From the NCBI GenBank assembly GCA_028693555.1, contig JAQUVD010000020.1, forward strand, positions 1 through 64,000: a stretch of 64,000 nucleotides of DNA. The letters are read 5' to 3'. The notes beneath the pieces were generated by a model. That model ran no database searches and had not been told where the DNA came from. It saw only the letters and a list, made by a program, of their open reading frames with translations. Within the stretch, counting starts at the first letter, position 1; every line of letters starts with the position of its first letter. The stretch comes from Hespellia sp. Its GTDB lineage: Bacteria; Bacillota; Clostridia; Lachnospirales; Lachnospiraceae. Below are positions 43,850-51,964 of this stretch, piece by piece. Made by a program: the position numbers and the translations under genes.

Positions 43850-44926
43850 GTGAATGAAGAGGTAAAGAAGCAGTCGATGTTCCATCAAACAAGGGCGAAC
43901 CAGGCGAAGTTGGGGGCTTACTACACGGATCTGGAGCATTGCAGATGGATATCAAGGCTTTTGGATTTTCCAGAAGAGGAGGTGTGCTGCCTGGAGCCGG
44001 CAATAGGAAATGCAGAGGCAGTTATTAATGTCACAAACAGGGGAAACAACTCCAAGGTTCATATTTTTGGAGTGGACTTAAATCAGGAGAGTGCCGAAAT
44101 ATGCCGGAAGAACAGCAACATCGAAGAATGTCTCTGGGGTGATTTTCTAACGGATGTTATTATTGGGGAGAAACAATTTTCTTTTTGTTTTGCAAACCCG
44201 CCTTATGGGGAATCTGATGGACGTCGTCTAGAGACAAAATTCCTAAAGAAGATAATACCGTGTCTTAAAATTGAAGCCATTATTGTGTATGTGGTTCCGC
44301 AATATGTTGCAGCCGAAAAACTGTTCCTTACAGCATGGATCCACAATTTCACGACGGAGGCATATTATCGTTTCCACGAGAGCGAATATGAAAAATGGCA
44401 GCAAATTGTGCTGATTGGAAAAAAAAGAAGAAAGGAAAAAAGAGATCCGAACAAAGTTGTAGACATGCAGGATATTTTCAAAAATAAGGAAAATTTTGAA
44501 CTGTTGCCGATGAATGGTACAGACAGGAAAATTTCAGTGTTGCCATCATATAATAAAGAGGTGACGCAGTTTACCACGAAGACATTTGATGCCCAGAGAG
44601 CATTGCAAAAAGTGAGCAGAAGCAGCTTGTCAGAAATGGTATCTGAAAGAATCAAACAGCCGAAATATTTGGCAGATGATTTGATGAGGCCACCAATTAT
44701 GCCAAATGCCGGACAGATGTATTTAATGGCGATTTCTGGTGCAGGTCAGGGAAGAGTTGGAACAAAGGAAGGAAGAGATCTGCATTTGCAGAGAGGATGT
44801 GTTAAGAATGTGGAAGAGAGTGAAATCCGTGAAGGAGAAAATGGAAAACCAGTCGAAGCAGTACAGCAATATACAAGGATAAATTTTTGTATTATTGAGA
44901 ACAATGGAAGAATCCATAGATTATAA
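43850..44926 (+). CDS. Class I methyltransferase with NPPY motif
   Basis: A 358-residue protein. The motif I region is VCCLEPAIGNAEAVINV, the next strand FGVDLNQESAEIC, and the catalytic motif FCFANPPYGESDG (Asn116) is that of adenine-N6 DNA methyltransferases. No target-recognition domain or partner restriction gene is seen, so it is probably an orphan plasmid methylase, perhaps for protection or strand marking. The start is GTG 43850 with GGAGG upstream. An attenuator leader precedes it, and a terminator hairpin lies between it and the helicase gene. Confidence 0.8.
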   Translation: MNEEVKKQSMFHQTRANQAKLGAYYTDLEHCRWISRLLDFPEEEVCCLEPAIGNAEAVINVTNRGNNSKVHIFGVDLNQESAEICRKNSNIEECLWGDFLTDVIIGEKQFSFCFANPPYGESDGRRLETKFLKKIIPCLKIEAIIVYVVPQYVAAEKLFLTAWIHNFTTEAYYRFHESEYEKWQQIVLIGKKRRKEKRDPNKVVDMQDIFKNKENFELLPMNGTDRKISVLPSYNKEVTQFTTKTFDAQRALQKVSRSSLSEMVSERIKQPKYLADDLMRPPIMPNAGQMYLMAISGAGQGRVGTKEGRDLHLQRGCVKNVEESEIREGENGKPVEAVQQYTRINFCIIENNGRIHRL

Positions 44927-44938
44927 GAGTGATGGGTA

Positions 44939-44961
44939 AACAGGCAGAGCCTGTTTTTTTT
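44939..44961 (+). terminator. Internal terminator before the helicase gene
   Basis: AACAGGC-AGA-GCCTGTT followed by a T-run (44939-44961), 13 bases after the methyltransferase stop. It ends just before the AAAGGAGG ribosome site of the helicase. Confidence 0.8.
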
Positions 44962-44983
44962 ATGCGCAAAAGGAGGAAACAAT

Positions 44984-47900
44984 ATGCTTCAGGTAACTGT
45001 GAGCAATATATTTGCATATTTGGAATATGCGCTGGAGGCAGATGGGATTCTTTTGGCACTGTCTTGTTATCACAGGAGCGCTATGTCTGTAACAGGAATA
45101 TGCGCGAATGTGGGATTATCGAATAAGGGGATAACGTTGCTGGATGACGGTGTTGTGGTAGGTTCTTATGCAGGTGAAATGGCAACAGAAAGTTTTCAGA
45201 CTCGAATGTTATCCGGAAGAGAGACCATTCATCAGGGAATATGTATCGCAGGATATGTCAATCAGAGCTACGTCTTTGTAAGAAAAGAACAATGGCAGGA
45301 AGATATGTATGCTTATTTCATGAATCAATACGATCTGCCACTTTTAAAAGAGTGGATTCCTTATCTATGTAAAAAGGCAATAGAAAAGAAACAGATAGCG
45401 GAGGCGAAGACAAAAGTAATTGGACAGACAGGTGATTTTGATGGATTCGCAGTCTTACGCTGCCAGCTGACGGTTGAGGAACTGGAAAAGATAGTCAGCT
45501 ATGGTCTTGCAAAAAAGGATATTTACATTACAAAAGAGGAACAGAGACCGTTGGATTTTGGAAATCTGGATGAGTACTTTCAAAAATATGGACATACCAT
45601 AGTCGAGAATCTGGAGAAACTTTTTCGACCATTAATGCCAATGAAAGATAAGGTAGAGGAGGTCGCATTCATCAACAAGCGGCTGTACCCACAGCAGTCT
45701 GCAATCGTAAATGGGGCAATGGAATGTTTGGAACAAAAAAACTATTCGTTTCTGATTGAATCTATGGGTGCAGGAAAGACCATACAGGGTGCGGGAACAC
45801 TGGAAGGATACTTTAATAAAAAATATCTAAAGCAGCATCCGAAAATAACGGTAAAAGAACTATACAGCAATGCATCACTTGTCAGTTATCGTGTGATTAT
45901 TATGTGTCCATCACATTTGGTGATCAAATGGAAGCTATCCATTGAAGAAGAAGTGCCATATGCAAGGGTGGAAGTGCTTGAAAATCTTTCTCAGCTGACT
46001 GCGCTGCGCAAGCGGGGAAGAAAGCCGACTGGAAAGGAGTACTATATTGTAAGCAAGGACAGTGGAAAACTGTCATATGCTTATAGCCCGATACCTTACC
46101 AGAAGAAGCTGAAAAGGATTAAGATTCCCGTATGTGCAAATTGTTGGGAAGAAATGGTAGGGGATACTTGTAAATGCGGATGCAGGGAATGGAATTTGGA
46201 TGATACGATGGATACAGAATCCGGCTTGGTCTGCCCGGAATGTGGAGAATTGCTGTTAGAAAACGGGCGAAACGCATATGACAGCGATAATAATCATTAT
46301 AGAGTTATGCAGCCAGAGGATTTCGCCCAGCAGAATACAGCCAATCGGTTCTGCAGGTGCTGCAAGACTGTTTTATGGGCACCATCCTGTAAGCCAATTG
46401 ATACACGAATCATGTTTGATAGAAAACCAGGAAAGAAATCAAAATGGAAAAAAATATCACATTTCGCAAATCGTGCAAAAAAAGGAAGAAAGTCCGTATG
46501 GGTTTTGCCGGAAGGAGAAGCAAAGTATAAGAAATTAAATCAGGTGACCGATGAAGAAGTTGAAGAAATGGATATTTATGGTCCGCGCAGATTTTCAATG
46601 ACCAGGTACATAAAAAAATATTTAAAAAATTACTTTGATCTAGCAGTATTTGATGAAGTACAGGAATATAAATCTGGTGGAAGTGCACAAGGCTTCTCTA
46701 TGCATGATTTGATCGGAGCAAGTAAAAAAATGCTTGCATTAACTGGCACAATCGCAGGAGGTTATGCTTCAGATCTGTTCTATACACTGTATCGGCTGGA
46801 TCCGGTACGCATGAGGGAAAAAGGATATGAGTATGGAAGTATCGGGGAACGAAAGTTTATTGAAAAATATGGGACACTGGAAACAGTGTATGAGGTGGAT
46901 ATGAATGAAACGCACCATAGTATGTCGCGCGGGAAAGCAGTAACACCGAAAAGATGTCTGCCAGGAATATCTGTGCTGATTTTTACAGAATTCCTTCTGG
47001 ATTCAGCATTGTTTTTGGATTTATCAGATTTAAGCCGCTATCTGCCTAAACTATACGAAGAAGTATGCGTTGTCCCGTTGGAAGAAGAGATACGTGAAGA
47101 ATATCGGGAAGTCCGAAATGTATTAAAAGAACATATGATAGAAGAAGACAAGCTGCTCATGGGAAGCTATCTGCAGTTTTCTTTATCTTATACGGATATG
47201 CCTTATGGCAGACCGGCTATTTTATCACCAACTACTGGTGATATCGTAGTGGAGCCTTTAAACATGCCGGAACTGGTAGAAAATGGAAAACTGCTGAATA
47301 AAGAAGCGAAGCTGGTTGAACTGGTAAATCAGGAATTATCTGAGGAACGTAACTGCTTTATTTACTGCGAATACACCAAAAAGGGACCAGACTGTATCTC
47401 ATACCGTTTGAAGGACGTTGTGGAGAAGATGTGTAATCTGAGTGATTCTCAAGTTACGGTATTGGAAAGTTCTTATCCAGCGGCAGCGAAAAGGGAAGAA
47501 TGGATGCATCAGATGGCATATGAAGGAACGAAGGTATTTATCACGAATGCCAAATGTGTTGCAACTGGCTTAGATTTTGCTTTTTATTACCGTGGAAAAA
47601 GGTATAATTTTCCAACCATTATATTTTATCAGACCGGGTACGACATGATCAAAATATGGCAGGGAAGCCACAGGCATTATCGGCTAAATCAATGGCAGGA
47701 GTGCCGCACGTTTTATCTGGTATCAGATTACACCATACAGCCGGATGTGATAGAGCTAATTGCCACAAAGGAAGTTGCCACCAGTTCGATTCAGGGTCAG
47801 TTTTCTGCAGAGGGGCTCGCAACAATGGCAAAAGGTGTGGACCCACGCGTCATTCTTGCGCAGGCGGTTGCCGAAAAAAGCGAGAAGAAGGAACAGGGTC

Positions 47901-48253
47901 TCCGGAAAATGATGGACATCCTAAATGAACGAAATAATCAGGGGAAGGAAGATGTTTTCTATGAAAAAATGCTGATTTTCTCTGAACTGACAGGTCTTGA
48001 AGGTGTACCTATGTTTGAGGATCCTTTAAGCGAGTTTGAAATGGTCTCTGGTCAGGACATCATGGAGCTGTTGGGGTTGGGAGAAGAAGCAGCGGAAGAC
48101 CAGTTCGTAGACAGCTTTCTTGTATATGAGGAAGAAACAGTGCAGGGAACAGTGCAAAACACGGAAATAAAAAACGCAATAACAGTAGATAATCCAGAAG
48201 TATTACAGCTGCAGAATACAAGGCTGTCAGAACTTCTTGATTTAATATTTTAA
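44984..48253 (+). CDS. Large SF2/SNF2-like helicase with zinc ribbons
   Basis: A 1089-residue helicase. Motif I is LIESMGAGKTIQGAG (Lys265), motif Ia VIIMCPSHLVIKWK, motif II AVFDEVQEYKSGG (Asp557), motif III ALTGTIAGGYASD. The second lobe has CFIYCEYTKKGPD, FITNAKCVATGLDF and the motif VI region WQGSHRHYRLNQ (Gln893). A Cys-rich insertion at about residues 385-470 (CANCWEEM, CKCGC, CPECGELL, CRCC) looks like two zinc ribbons between motifs Ia and II. Such plasmid/ICE helicases may remodel DNA or RNA during replication. AAAGGAGG precedes ATG 44984. The C-terminus (LSELLDLIF) could be a clamp-binding peptide. Confidence 0.85.
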   Translation: MLQVTVSNIFAYLEYALEADGILLALSCYHRSAMSVTGICANVGLSNKGITLLDDGVVVGSYAGEMATESFQTRMLSGRETIHQGICIAGYVNQSYVFVRKEQWQEDMYAYFMNQYDLPLLKEWIPYLCKKAIEKKQIAEAKTKVIGQTGDFDGFAVLRCQLTVEELEKIVSYGLAKKDIYITKEEQRPLDFGNLDEYFQKYGHTIVENLEKLFRPLMPMKDKVEEVAFINKRLYPQQSAIVNGAMECLEQKNYSFLIESMGAGKTIQGAGTLEGYFNKKYLKQHPKITVKELYSNASLVSYRVIIMCPSHLVIKWKLSIEEEVPYARVEVLENLSQLTALRKRGRKPTGKEYYIVSKDSGKLSYAYSPIPYQKKLKRIKIPVCANCWEEMVGDTCKCGCREWNLDDTMDTESGLVCPECGELLLENGRNAYDSDNNHYRVMQPEDFAQQNTANRFCRCCKTVLWAPSCKPIDTRIMFDRKPGKKSKWKKISHFANRAKKGRKSVWVLPEGEAKYKKLNQVTDEEVEEMDIYGPRRFSMTRYIKKYLKNYFDLAVFDEVQEYKSGGSAQGFSMHDLIGASKKMLALTGTIAGGYASDLFYTLYRLDPVRMREKGYEYGSIGERKFIEKYGTLETVYEVDMNETHHSMSRGKAVTPKRCLPGISVLIFTEFLLDSALFLDLSDLSRYLPKLYEEVCVVPLEEEIREEYREVRNVLKEHMIEEDKLLMGSYLQFSLSYTDMPYGRPAILSPTTGDIVVEPLNMPELVENGKLLNKEAKLVELVNQELSEERNCFIYCEYTKKGPDCISYRLKDVVEKMCNLSDSQVTVLESSYPAAAKREEWMHQMAYEGTKVFITNAKCVATGLDFAFYYRGKRYNFPTIIFYQTGYDMIKIWQGSHRHYRLNQWQECRTFYLVSDYTIQPDVIELIATKEVATSSIQGQFSAEGLATMAKGVDPRVILAQAVAEKSEKKEQGLRKMMDILNERNNQGKEDVFYEKMLIFSELTGLEGVPMFEDPLSEFEMVSGQDIMELLGLGEEAAEDQFVDSFLVYEEETVQGTVQNTEIKNAITVDNPEVLQLQNTRLSELLDLIF

Positions 48254-48285
48254 CAATTTATTTTACTACACAAGGAGGATTTAAG

Positions 48286-49446
48286 ATGTTTAAATTTAAT
48301 GTACACAGTAACGATTTTGCGGATGCAATGAGAAAGATTTCAATTGCAATTCCACCGGCACAGAAGGAAAATGACTGTATTAAGATTGCGCTTTTTAAAA
48401 AAGTAAAGGCAGTCAATAAGAGTGTTGCAATCCTTTTGGCGTTTGATGGGAAGGTTCAGGCGGTCAGTTCAATGGATATTCAGGATGTCGTTGCTGACGT
48501 AGACGAATTAGAAGTGCATGTCAATGGAAAAAAAGTAATGGCAACAGCCGCTGCATATGCAGCAATGGAAACTGTGCTGGAGGTAACCCTCGATAAGGAA
48601 ATGAAAATTTCAGGAGCAGGAAGTCATGTGACGTTACAGTTGGGCCAGGAAATTGCTGCATTGAAATCAAATGAGCCATTGTTACAGGAAGTGGAGATGG
48701 AGACAGAAGAATTTGTGCAGTTTGCAAATTTCGCTTCCAGCTGTTTTGGTGAGGAGAAAGGAAGCAGAGGACTTCACTGTGTTGGTATAAAAATCAGCGA
48801 GGAAGATAAGAAGATGATCGGTGTAAGTAGCAATGGTATGAGATGTGCATATGCGGAAACACAGAAGCTTGCATTCAAACAGATAAAGCAAACGGAAGAA
48901 TCGGAAAATTCTAGAAAAGATACTGTAGTCATTGAGGGAAAGCAATTAAAGAATGCGGTTAGGAATTTATGGAAAAAGAAAGTTCAGATAGGAATTGACT
49001 CCAAACGCATCCGCATAAAGAGCGGAACAGATGTGATTATGATATTAACTCAGGATATCACATTTCCAATGGCTGCTGTTCTTCAGGCAGTGGGGCAGTG
49101 TGAAAAGGTTGGTGCTTGGAAAGCTCCATTAGCAAAGGTTTTTCAGGCAATCTCAATTTTTGAGATAACAATGGAAACGGCCTGGATGGAGATTCAGAAA
49201 AACGGGGAATCCCAAGTTTCGCTTCAGGGAAAAGATGAACAGACAAGTGCTGCAGTCATATGTGCGCAGGAGGGCAATCTGAAGAATATTGTAGTTGACG
49301 AGAAGGAATTTAAAAATGCTCTTTCTGTCTTTTCAAAAGAGAAGGATATCATTATTGAAACAATGTCACCAAAGAATCCTTTGGTAATCAGACAGCATAA
49401 GGATGATCCCAATCGTATTATTCTGATGCCAGTTGTGGAAGAATAA
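48286..49446 (+). CDS. Divergent DNA sliding-clamp-like protein
   Basis: A 386-residue protein with the length of a bacterial beta clamp and its end pattern: the last strand reads NPLVIRQHKDDPNRIILMPVVE, close to the DnaN C-terminal strand and LPM(R) ending. Internally, alternating strand/helix units fit three clamp repeats, for example EVTLDKEMKISGAGSHVTLQ and ESQVSLQGKDEQTSAAVICA. Overall similarity is low, so this is a structural-pattern assignment. AAGGAGG precedes ATG 48286, 32 bases after the helicase. With the plasmid DnaX and delta' it would complete a clamp and loader set. Confidence 0.65.
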   Translation: MFKFNVHSNDFADAMRKISIAIPPAQKENDCIKIALFKKVKAVNKSVAILLAFDGKVQAVSSMDIQDVVADVDELEVHVNGKKVMATAAAYAAMETVLEVTLDKEMKISGAGSHVTLQLGQEIAALKSNEPLLQEVEMETEEFVQFANFASSCFGEEKGSRGLHCVGIKISEEDKKMIGVSSNGMRCAYAETQKLAFKQIKQTEESENSRKDTVVIEGKQLKNAVRNLWKKKVQIGIDSKRIRIKSGTDVIMILTQDITFPMAAVLQAVGQCEKVGAWKAPLAKVFQAISIFEITMETAWMEIQKNGESQVSLQGKDEQTSAAVICAQEGNLKNIVVDEKEFKNALSVFSKEKDIIIETMSPKNPLVIRQHKDDPNRIILMPVVEE

Positions 49447-49459
49447 AATCTATTTAGTT

Positions 49460-49508
49460 AACAGGCAGTCGGCGCACCATTTTGTGGCCGGACTGTCTGT
49501 TATTTTTT
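49460..49508 (+). terminator. Terminator after the clamp-like gene
   Basis: AACAGGCAGTC (49460-49470) pairs with GACTGTCTGTT (49491-49501), with an inner GGC/GCC-type extension and then ATTTTTTTG. Confidence 0.85.
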
Positions 49509-49520
49509 TGTCACAATGAA

Positions 49521-49570
49521 AGAACATATGTTCTAGATGCACTTTTAAAACTTAACCGTTAAGTTTTAAA
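49521..49570. promoter_or_regulatory. Palindrome plus distant ParB-type site before the transfer operon
   Basis: AGAACAT-ATGTTCT (49521-49534) is a perfect 14-bp palindrome and possible operator. At 49549-49565 lies AACTTAAC-C-GTTAAGTT, the sixth copy of the ParB-type core, perfect out to 27 bp (49544-49570). It is about 17 kb from parAB, between the clamp operon and the secretion operon. Confidence 0.7.
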
Positions 49571-49786
49571 GGTATATTTAATACAGATAAAATCAGAAAA
49601 AAAGGAATGGCATTTTATACCATATTGTTAGTTTTTGTACCAAATCGGAAGTGATAGGAACGTAAATGACCTATTTAGATGCAATCAGAGGTATGCGTAT
49701 CTTGCAGTTTCACGAAAAGTTCTGTATGATGCAGTTCATAAACACATGTGATTTATGCGAATTAAATAAAAGAAGGAGGCTTGCAC

Positions 49787-50152
49787 TTGAATCTGTTGTG
49801 TACAGCCGAACGACTTTCTCTTCCTGGAACAAAGGTAAGCGGTATATTGCTTGCTGCGGCTTCAGAATGGGATTTTATGAAAACCGACCCAGGTGAATCA
49901 GGCGTTTTTAACAGTCTGGTCACGAAATTAGAAGATATTGGAGCATCAGGATATGAACTGATGCTGACACTGGGAATCATAGGTCTTGTATTTTCCATTA
50001 TTTTTACCGCAGTATCTTTATTACTTACAAGTAATGCTCAGAAAAAAGAAGAAAAGAAAAGCCACGCATTGGTCATATGTTTATCTGGAATTGTTATTTT
50101 TTCCGTATTTTCTATTGTCGGGTTTTTCAAGTCAATCGGCTCAGGATTATAA
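49787..50152 (+). CDS. VirB2/TrbC-like small membrane protein
   Basis: A 121-residue protein with a polar N-terminus and two hydrophobic segments (LMLTLGIIGLVFSIIFTAVS and HALVICLSGIVIFSVFSIVG) joined by a charged loop (NAQKKEEKKS). This is the layout of TrbC/VirB2 pilin-type proteins of Gram-positive transfer systems. The protein at 50542 shares the pattern GIxGxVFSI plus a second helix, so the two are probable paralogues. TTG 49787 is chosen because AAGGAGG lies seven bases upstream. An internal terminator follows the gene, which would raise its transcript level over the rest. Confidence 0.6.
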   Translation: MNLLCTAERLSLPGTKVSGILLAAASEWDFMKTDPGESGVFNSLVTKLEDIGASGYELMLTLGIIGLVFSIIFTAVSLLLTSNAQKKEEKKSHALVICLSGIVIFSVFSIVGFFKSIGSGL

Positions 50153-50160
50153 ATATGCTT

Positions 50161-50188
50161 AGCAGGACCTTCGGGCCCTGCTTTTTTT
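50161..50188 (+). terminator. Internal terminator inside the transfer operon
   Basis: AGCAGGACC-TTCG-GGCCCTGCT (one mismatch) followed by seven T. The T-run joins directly to the GGAGG ribosome site of the next gene. Confidence 0.85.
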
Positions 50189-50200
50189 GGAGGTAAAGAT

Positions 50201-50545
50201 ATGTCACGTTTGGGAGTATTCCCCATTCCATGTGAATTTAAGAGTGAAGATAAGTGGTTTCGCTATTTTAACCGGAAACAGGCACTGGTGCTGGTGATCT
50301 GTGGAATTATCGACTACAGAGTAATTATGAGTGCGACTACAAAAGGGTTATTAATTCCAACCCTTATTCTAATGCTGCTTTTTACAATGACGGCAATGGG
50401 AATCGTGATGATCCGGCTCCCGGTAGATGCATTATTCCTTTCTGGAGGAGGAATTACAATAGACCAGCTGCTGATGCGGATGCTTTATCGGCTTTTGCAC
50501 CGGGAGATTTATACAAAGAATTATCAAAAAGAGGAAGGTCTATGA
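50201..50545 (+). CDS. prgI: PrgI/VirB3-like membrane protein
   Basis: A 114-residue protein of the PrgI type. It has the conserved IPCEFKSEDKWFRYFNRKQAL entry with two membrane segments after it (VLVICGIIDYRVIM; LLIPTLILMLLFTMTAMGIV) and a short cytosolic tail. PrgI-type proteins correspond to VirB3 and work with VirB4. TTTGGAGG precedes ATG 50201. Its stop overlaps the next start by four bases (ATGA). Confidence 0.78.
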   Translation: MSRLGVFPIPCEFKSEDKWFRYFNRKQALVLVICGIIDYRVIMSATTKGLLIPTLILMLLFTMTAMGIVMIRLPVDALFLSGGGITIDQLLMRMLYRLLHREIYTKNYQKEEGL

Positions 50546-50940
50546 AACAGAGAAAAAGAATTATTTTGGTGCTGTTTCTTCTTATTATATTTATGCTTAC
50601 AGGATGCGGAGATGATGAGGGGGAAGACCCATTTGATTTTTCAGGAATAGAGCCAAAGAATATCAATCCGTGGACCTATGTTGAGGATACTGATATTACA
50701 TTAAACAGCTCTTTGAAAAATGTGGCAGCATCTTCATCAGAACTTGCGATAACAATTGGAATCATGGGTATTGTTTTTTCTATATTCTATATGGTGATTC
50801 GGATCTGTTTTTCCAGGAGTGCAGCAACAAAAGAAGAAATAAAACGAGAGGCAGTTATGAAAGGAATGATTGCGATCATGCTTTTTAGTATTCCATTCTG
50901 GCTTGGTTTGTTTAAATATTTTGCGGAACTATTGGTATAG
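50542..50940 (+). CDS. Lipoprotein-signal VirB2/TrbC-like paralogue
   Basis: A 132-residue protein starting with a lipoprotein signal (LVLFLLIIFMLTGCGDD, Cys near 22). A polar stretch, two hydrophobic segments (ITIGIMGIVFSIFYMVIRIC; IAIMLFSIPFWLGLFKYF) and a charged loop (SAATKEEIKRE) follow. The helix-loop-helix part parallels the protein at 49787. It probably forms part of the channel or pilus base at the membrane surface. Confidence 0.6.
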   Translation: MKQRKRIILVLFLLIIFMLTGCGDDEGEDPFDFSGIEPKNINPWTYVEDTDITLNSSLKNVAASSSELAITIGIMGIVFSIFYMVIRICFSRSAATKEEIKREAVMKGMIAIMLFSIPFWLGLFKYFAELLV

Positions 50941-50953
50941 ATGAGGAAATAAT

Positions 50954-51964
50954 ATGCAGATGATATCAGATTTAGTAAAAAATATACAGATTATAGCCGC
51001 TGCAATTGTAACTATATTGCTGATTTTTGGAGGCATCGGTTTATATCTGTTCAAGTATAAGAAAAAAACAGTAGAAGAAAAAGACATAGATTATTCATCG
51101 TTTAATCGAAAGGATGTCATGGATTACATAAAAATCAGTGATGTATCGGAAGATATGCTGGTTGCAGATGAAGGTCGCAGGTTTATTTCAGCCATAAAAT
51201 GCCAGGGATTTTCCTTTGGCGATGCTGAAGTGGAAGAAAAGCTTCAGACAATCAGGGGATACATTACTTTTTTTAATGTATTGGATAATGAACCAATCCA
51301 GTTTCGGCAGGCAGCCAGAGATGTCAATCTGGATTATCTGATTCGGGACTATCAGGATCAGATAACACAACTGCAGGAACAAAGATTTACATTAAATCTG
51401 GACTATATGGAAACAAAGGAAGAATCCGAGAATCCGGAGATATCCATAGATGACTATAACGTTTACTACAGTAAACTCAAACAGATGCAGAGAGAGCTGA
51501 TTTCTTTGGGCTATCAAATTGAGCAGCTAAATGCACAGGTACAATATATGATTGCGATATCAGGACAGAATGCAGAAGCAAAGCGGGAGGAAATATACGT
51601 ATTTGATTGGCATTATCATGCGGTTGATTTTTCCTCTCAGAAATTGGAGGAGCAGGAGGTTCACGAGAGGGCAGAAGCGCAGCTAAAAACAAAAGCGAAT
51701 GCTTATATATCATCGTTGCGAAACTGCGGGGTACATGCAAAGCGGATGAGCGGAGTGGAAATCTTGGAAGAGATTCGAAGATATACCCATCCGGTTTCTG
51801 CTGCAAAAGACACGGTGGAAGATATTGTCCAGTCCGCTTTTGACAGTATCTGTGTAACCAGCGATTCTTTGAAGAAGCTGGAAGAAGAGGCAAATAGGAA
51901 AATTGTAGAAGAAATCTCCCAGGAGGTAGAACGAAAGACAAGGAGGGAAAAAAAGCATGCGTGA
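50954..51964 (+). CDS. Membrane-anchored protein of the secretion operon, VirB4-associated
   Basis: A 336-residue protein with one N-terminal membrane segment (IIAAAIVTILLIFGGIGLYL). A conserved-looking soluble part follows (YIKISDVSEDMLVADEGRRF, ISAIKCQGFSF) with predicted coiled coils. The soluble start resembles the N-terminal domain of VirB4/TraE-type proteins, which have a similar strand-rich entry region. It sits directly before the VirB4-like ATPase and overlaps it by eight bases. It may be a split-off VirB4 N-terminal partner, but this is tentative. Confidence 0.5.
   Translation: MQMISDLVKNIQIIAAAIVTILLIFGGIGLYLFKYKKKTVEEKDIDYSSFNRKDVMDYIKISDVSEDMLVADEGRRFISAIKCQGFSFGDAEVEEKLQTIRGYITFFNVLDNEPIQFRQAARDVNLDYLIRDYQDQITQLQEQRFTLNLDYMETKEESENPEISIDDYNVYYSKLKQMQRELISLGYQIEQLNAQVQYMIAISGQNAEAKREEIYVFDWHYHAVDFSSQKLEEQEVHERAEAQLKTKANAYISSLRNCGVHAKRMSGVEILEEIRRYTHPVSAAKDTVEDIVQSAFDSICVTSDSLKKLEEEANRKIVEEISQEVERKTRREKKHA

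Noticed and set aside
49666-49896. 76-codon rightward frame starting MTYLDAIRGMRILQF
   Set aside because: It overlaps the pilin-like gene in another frame and has only a weak ribosome site. No family pattern is seen.
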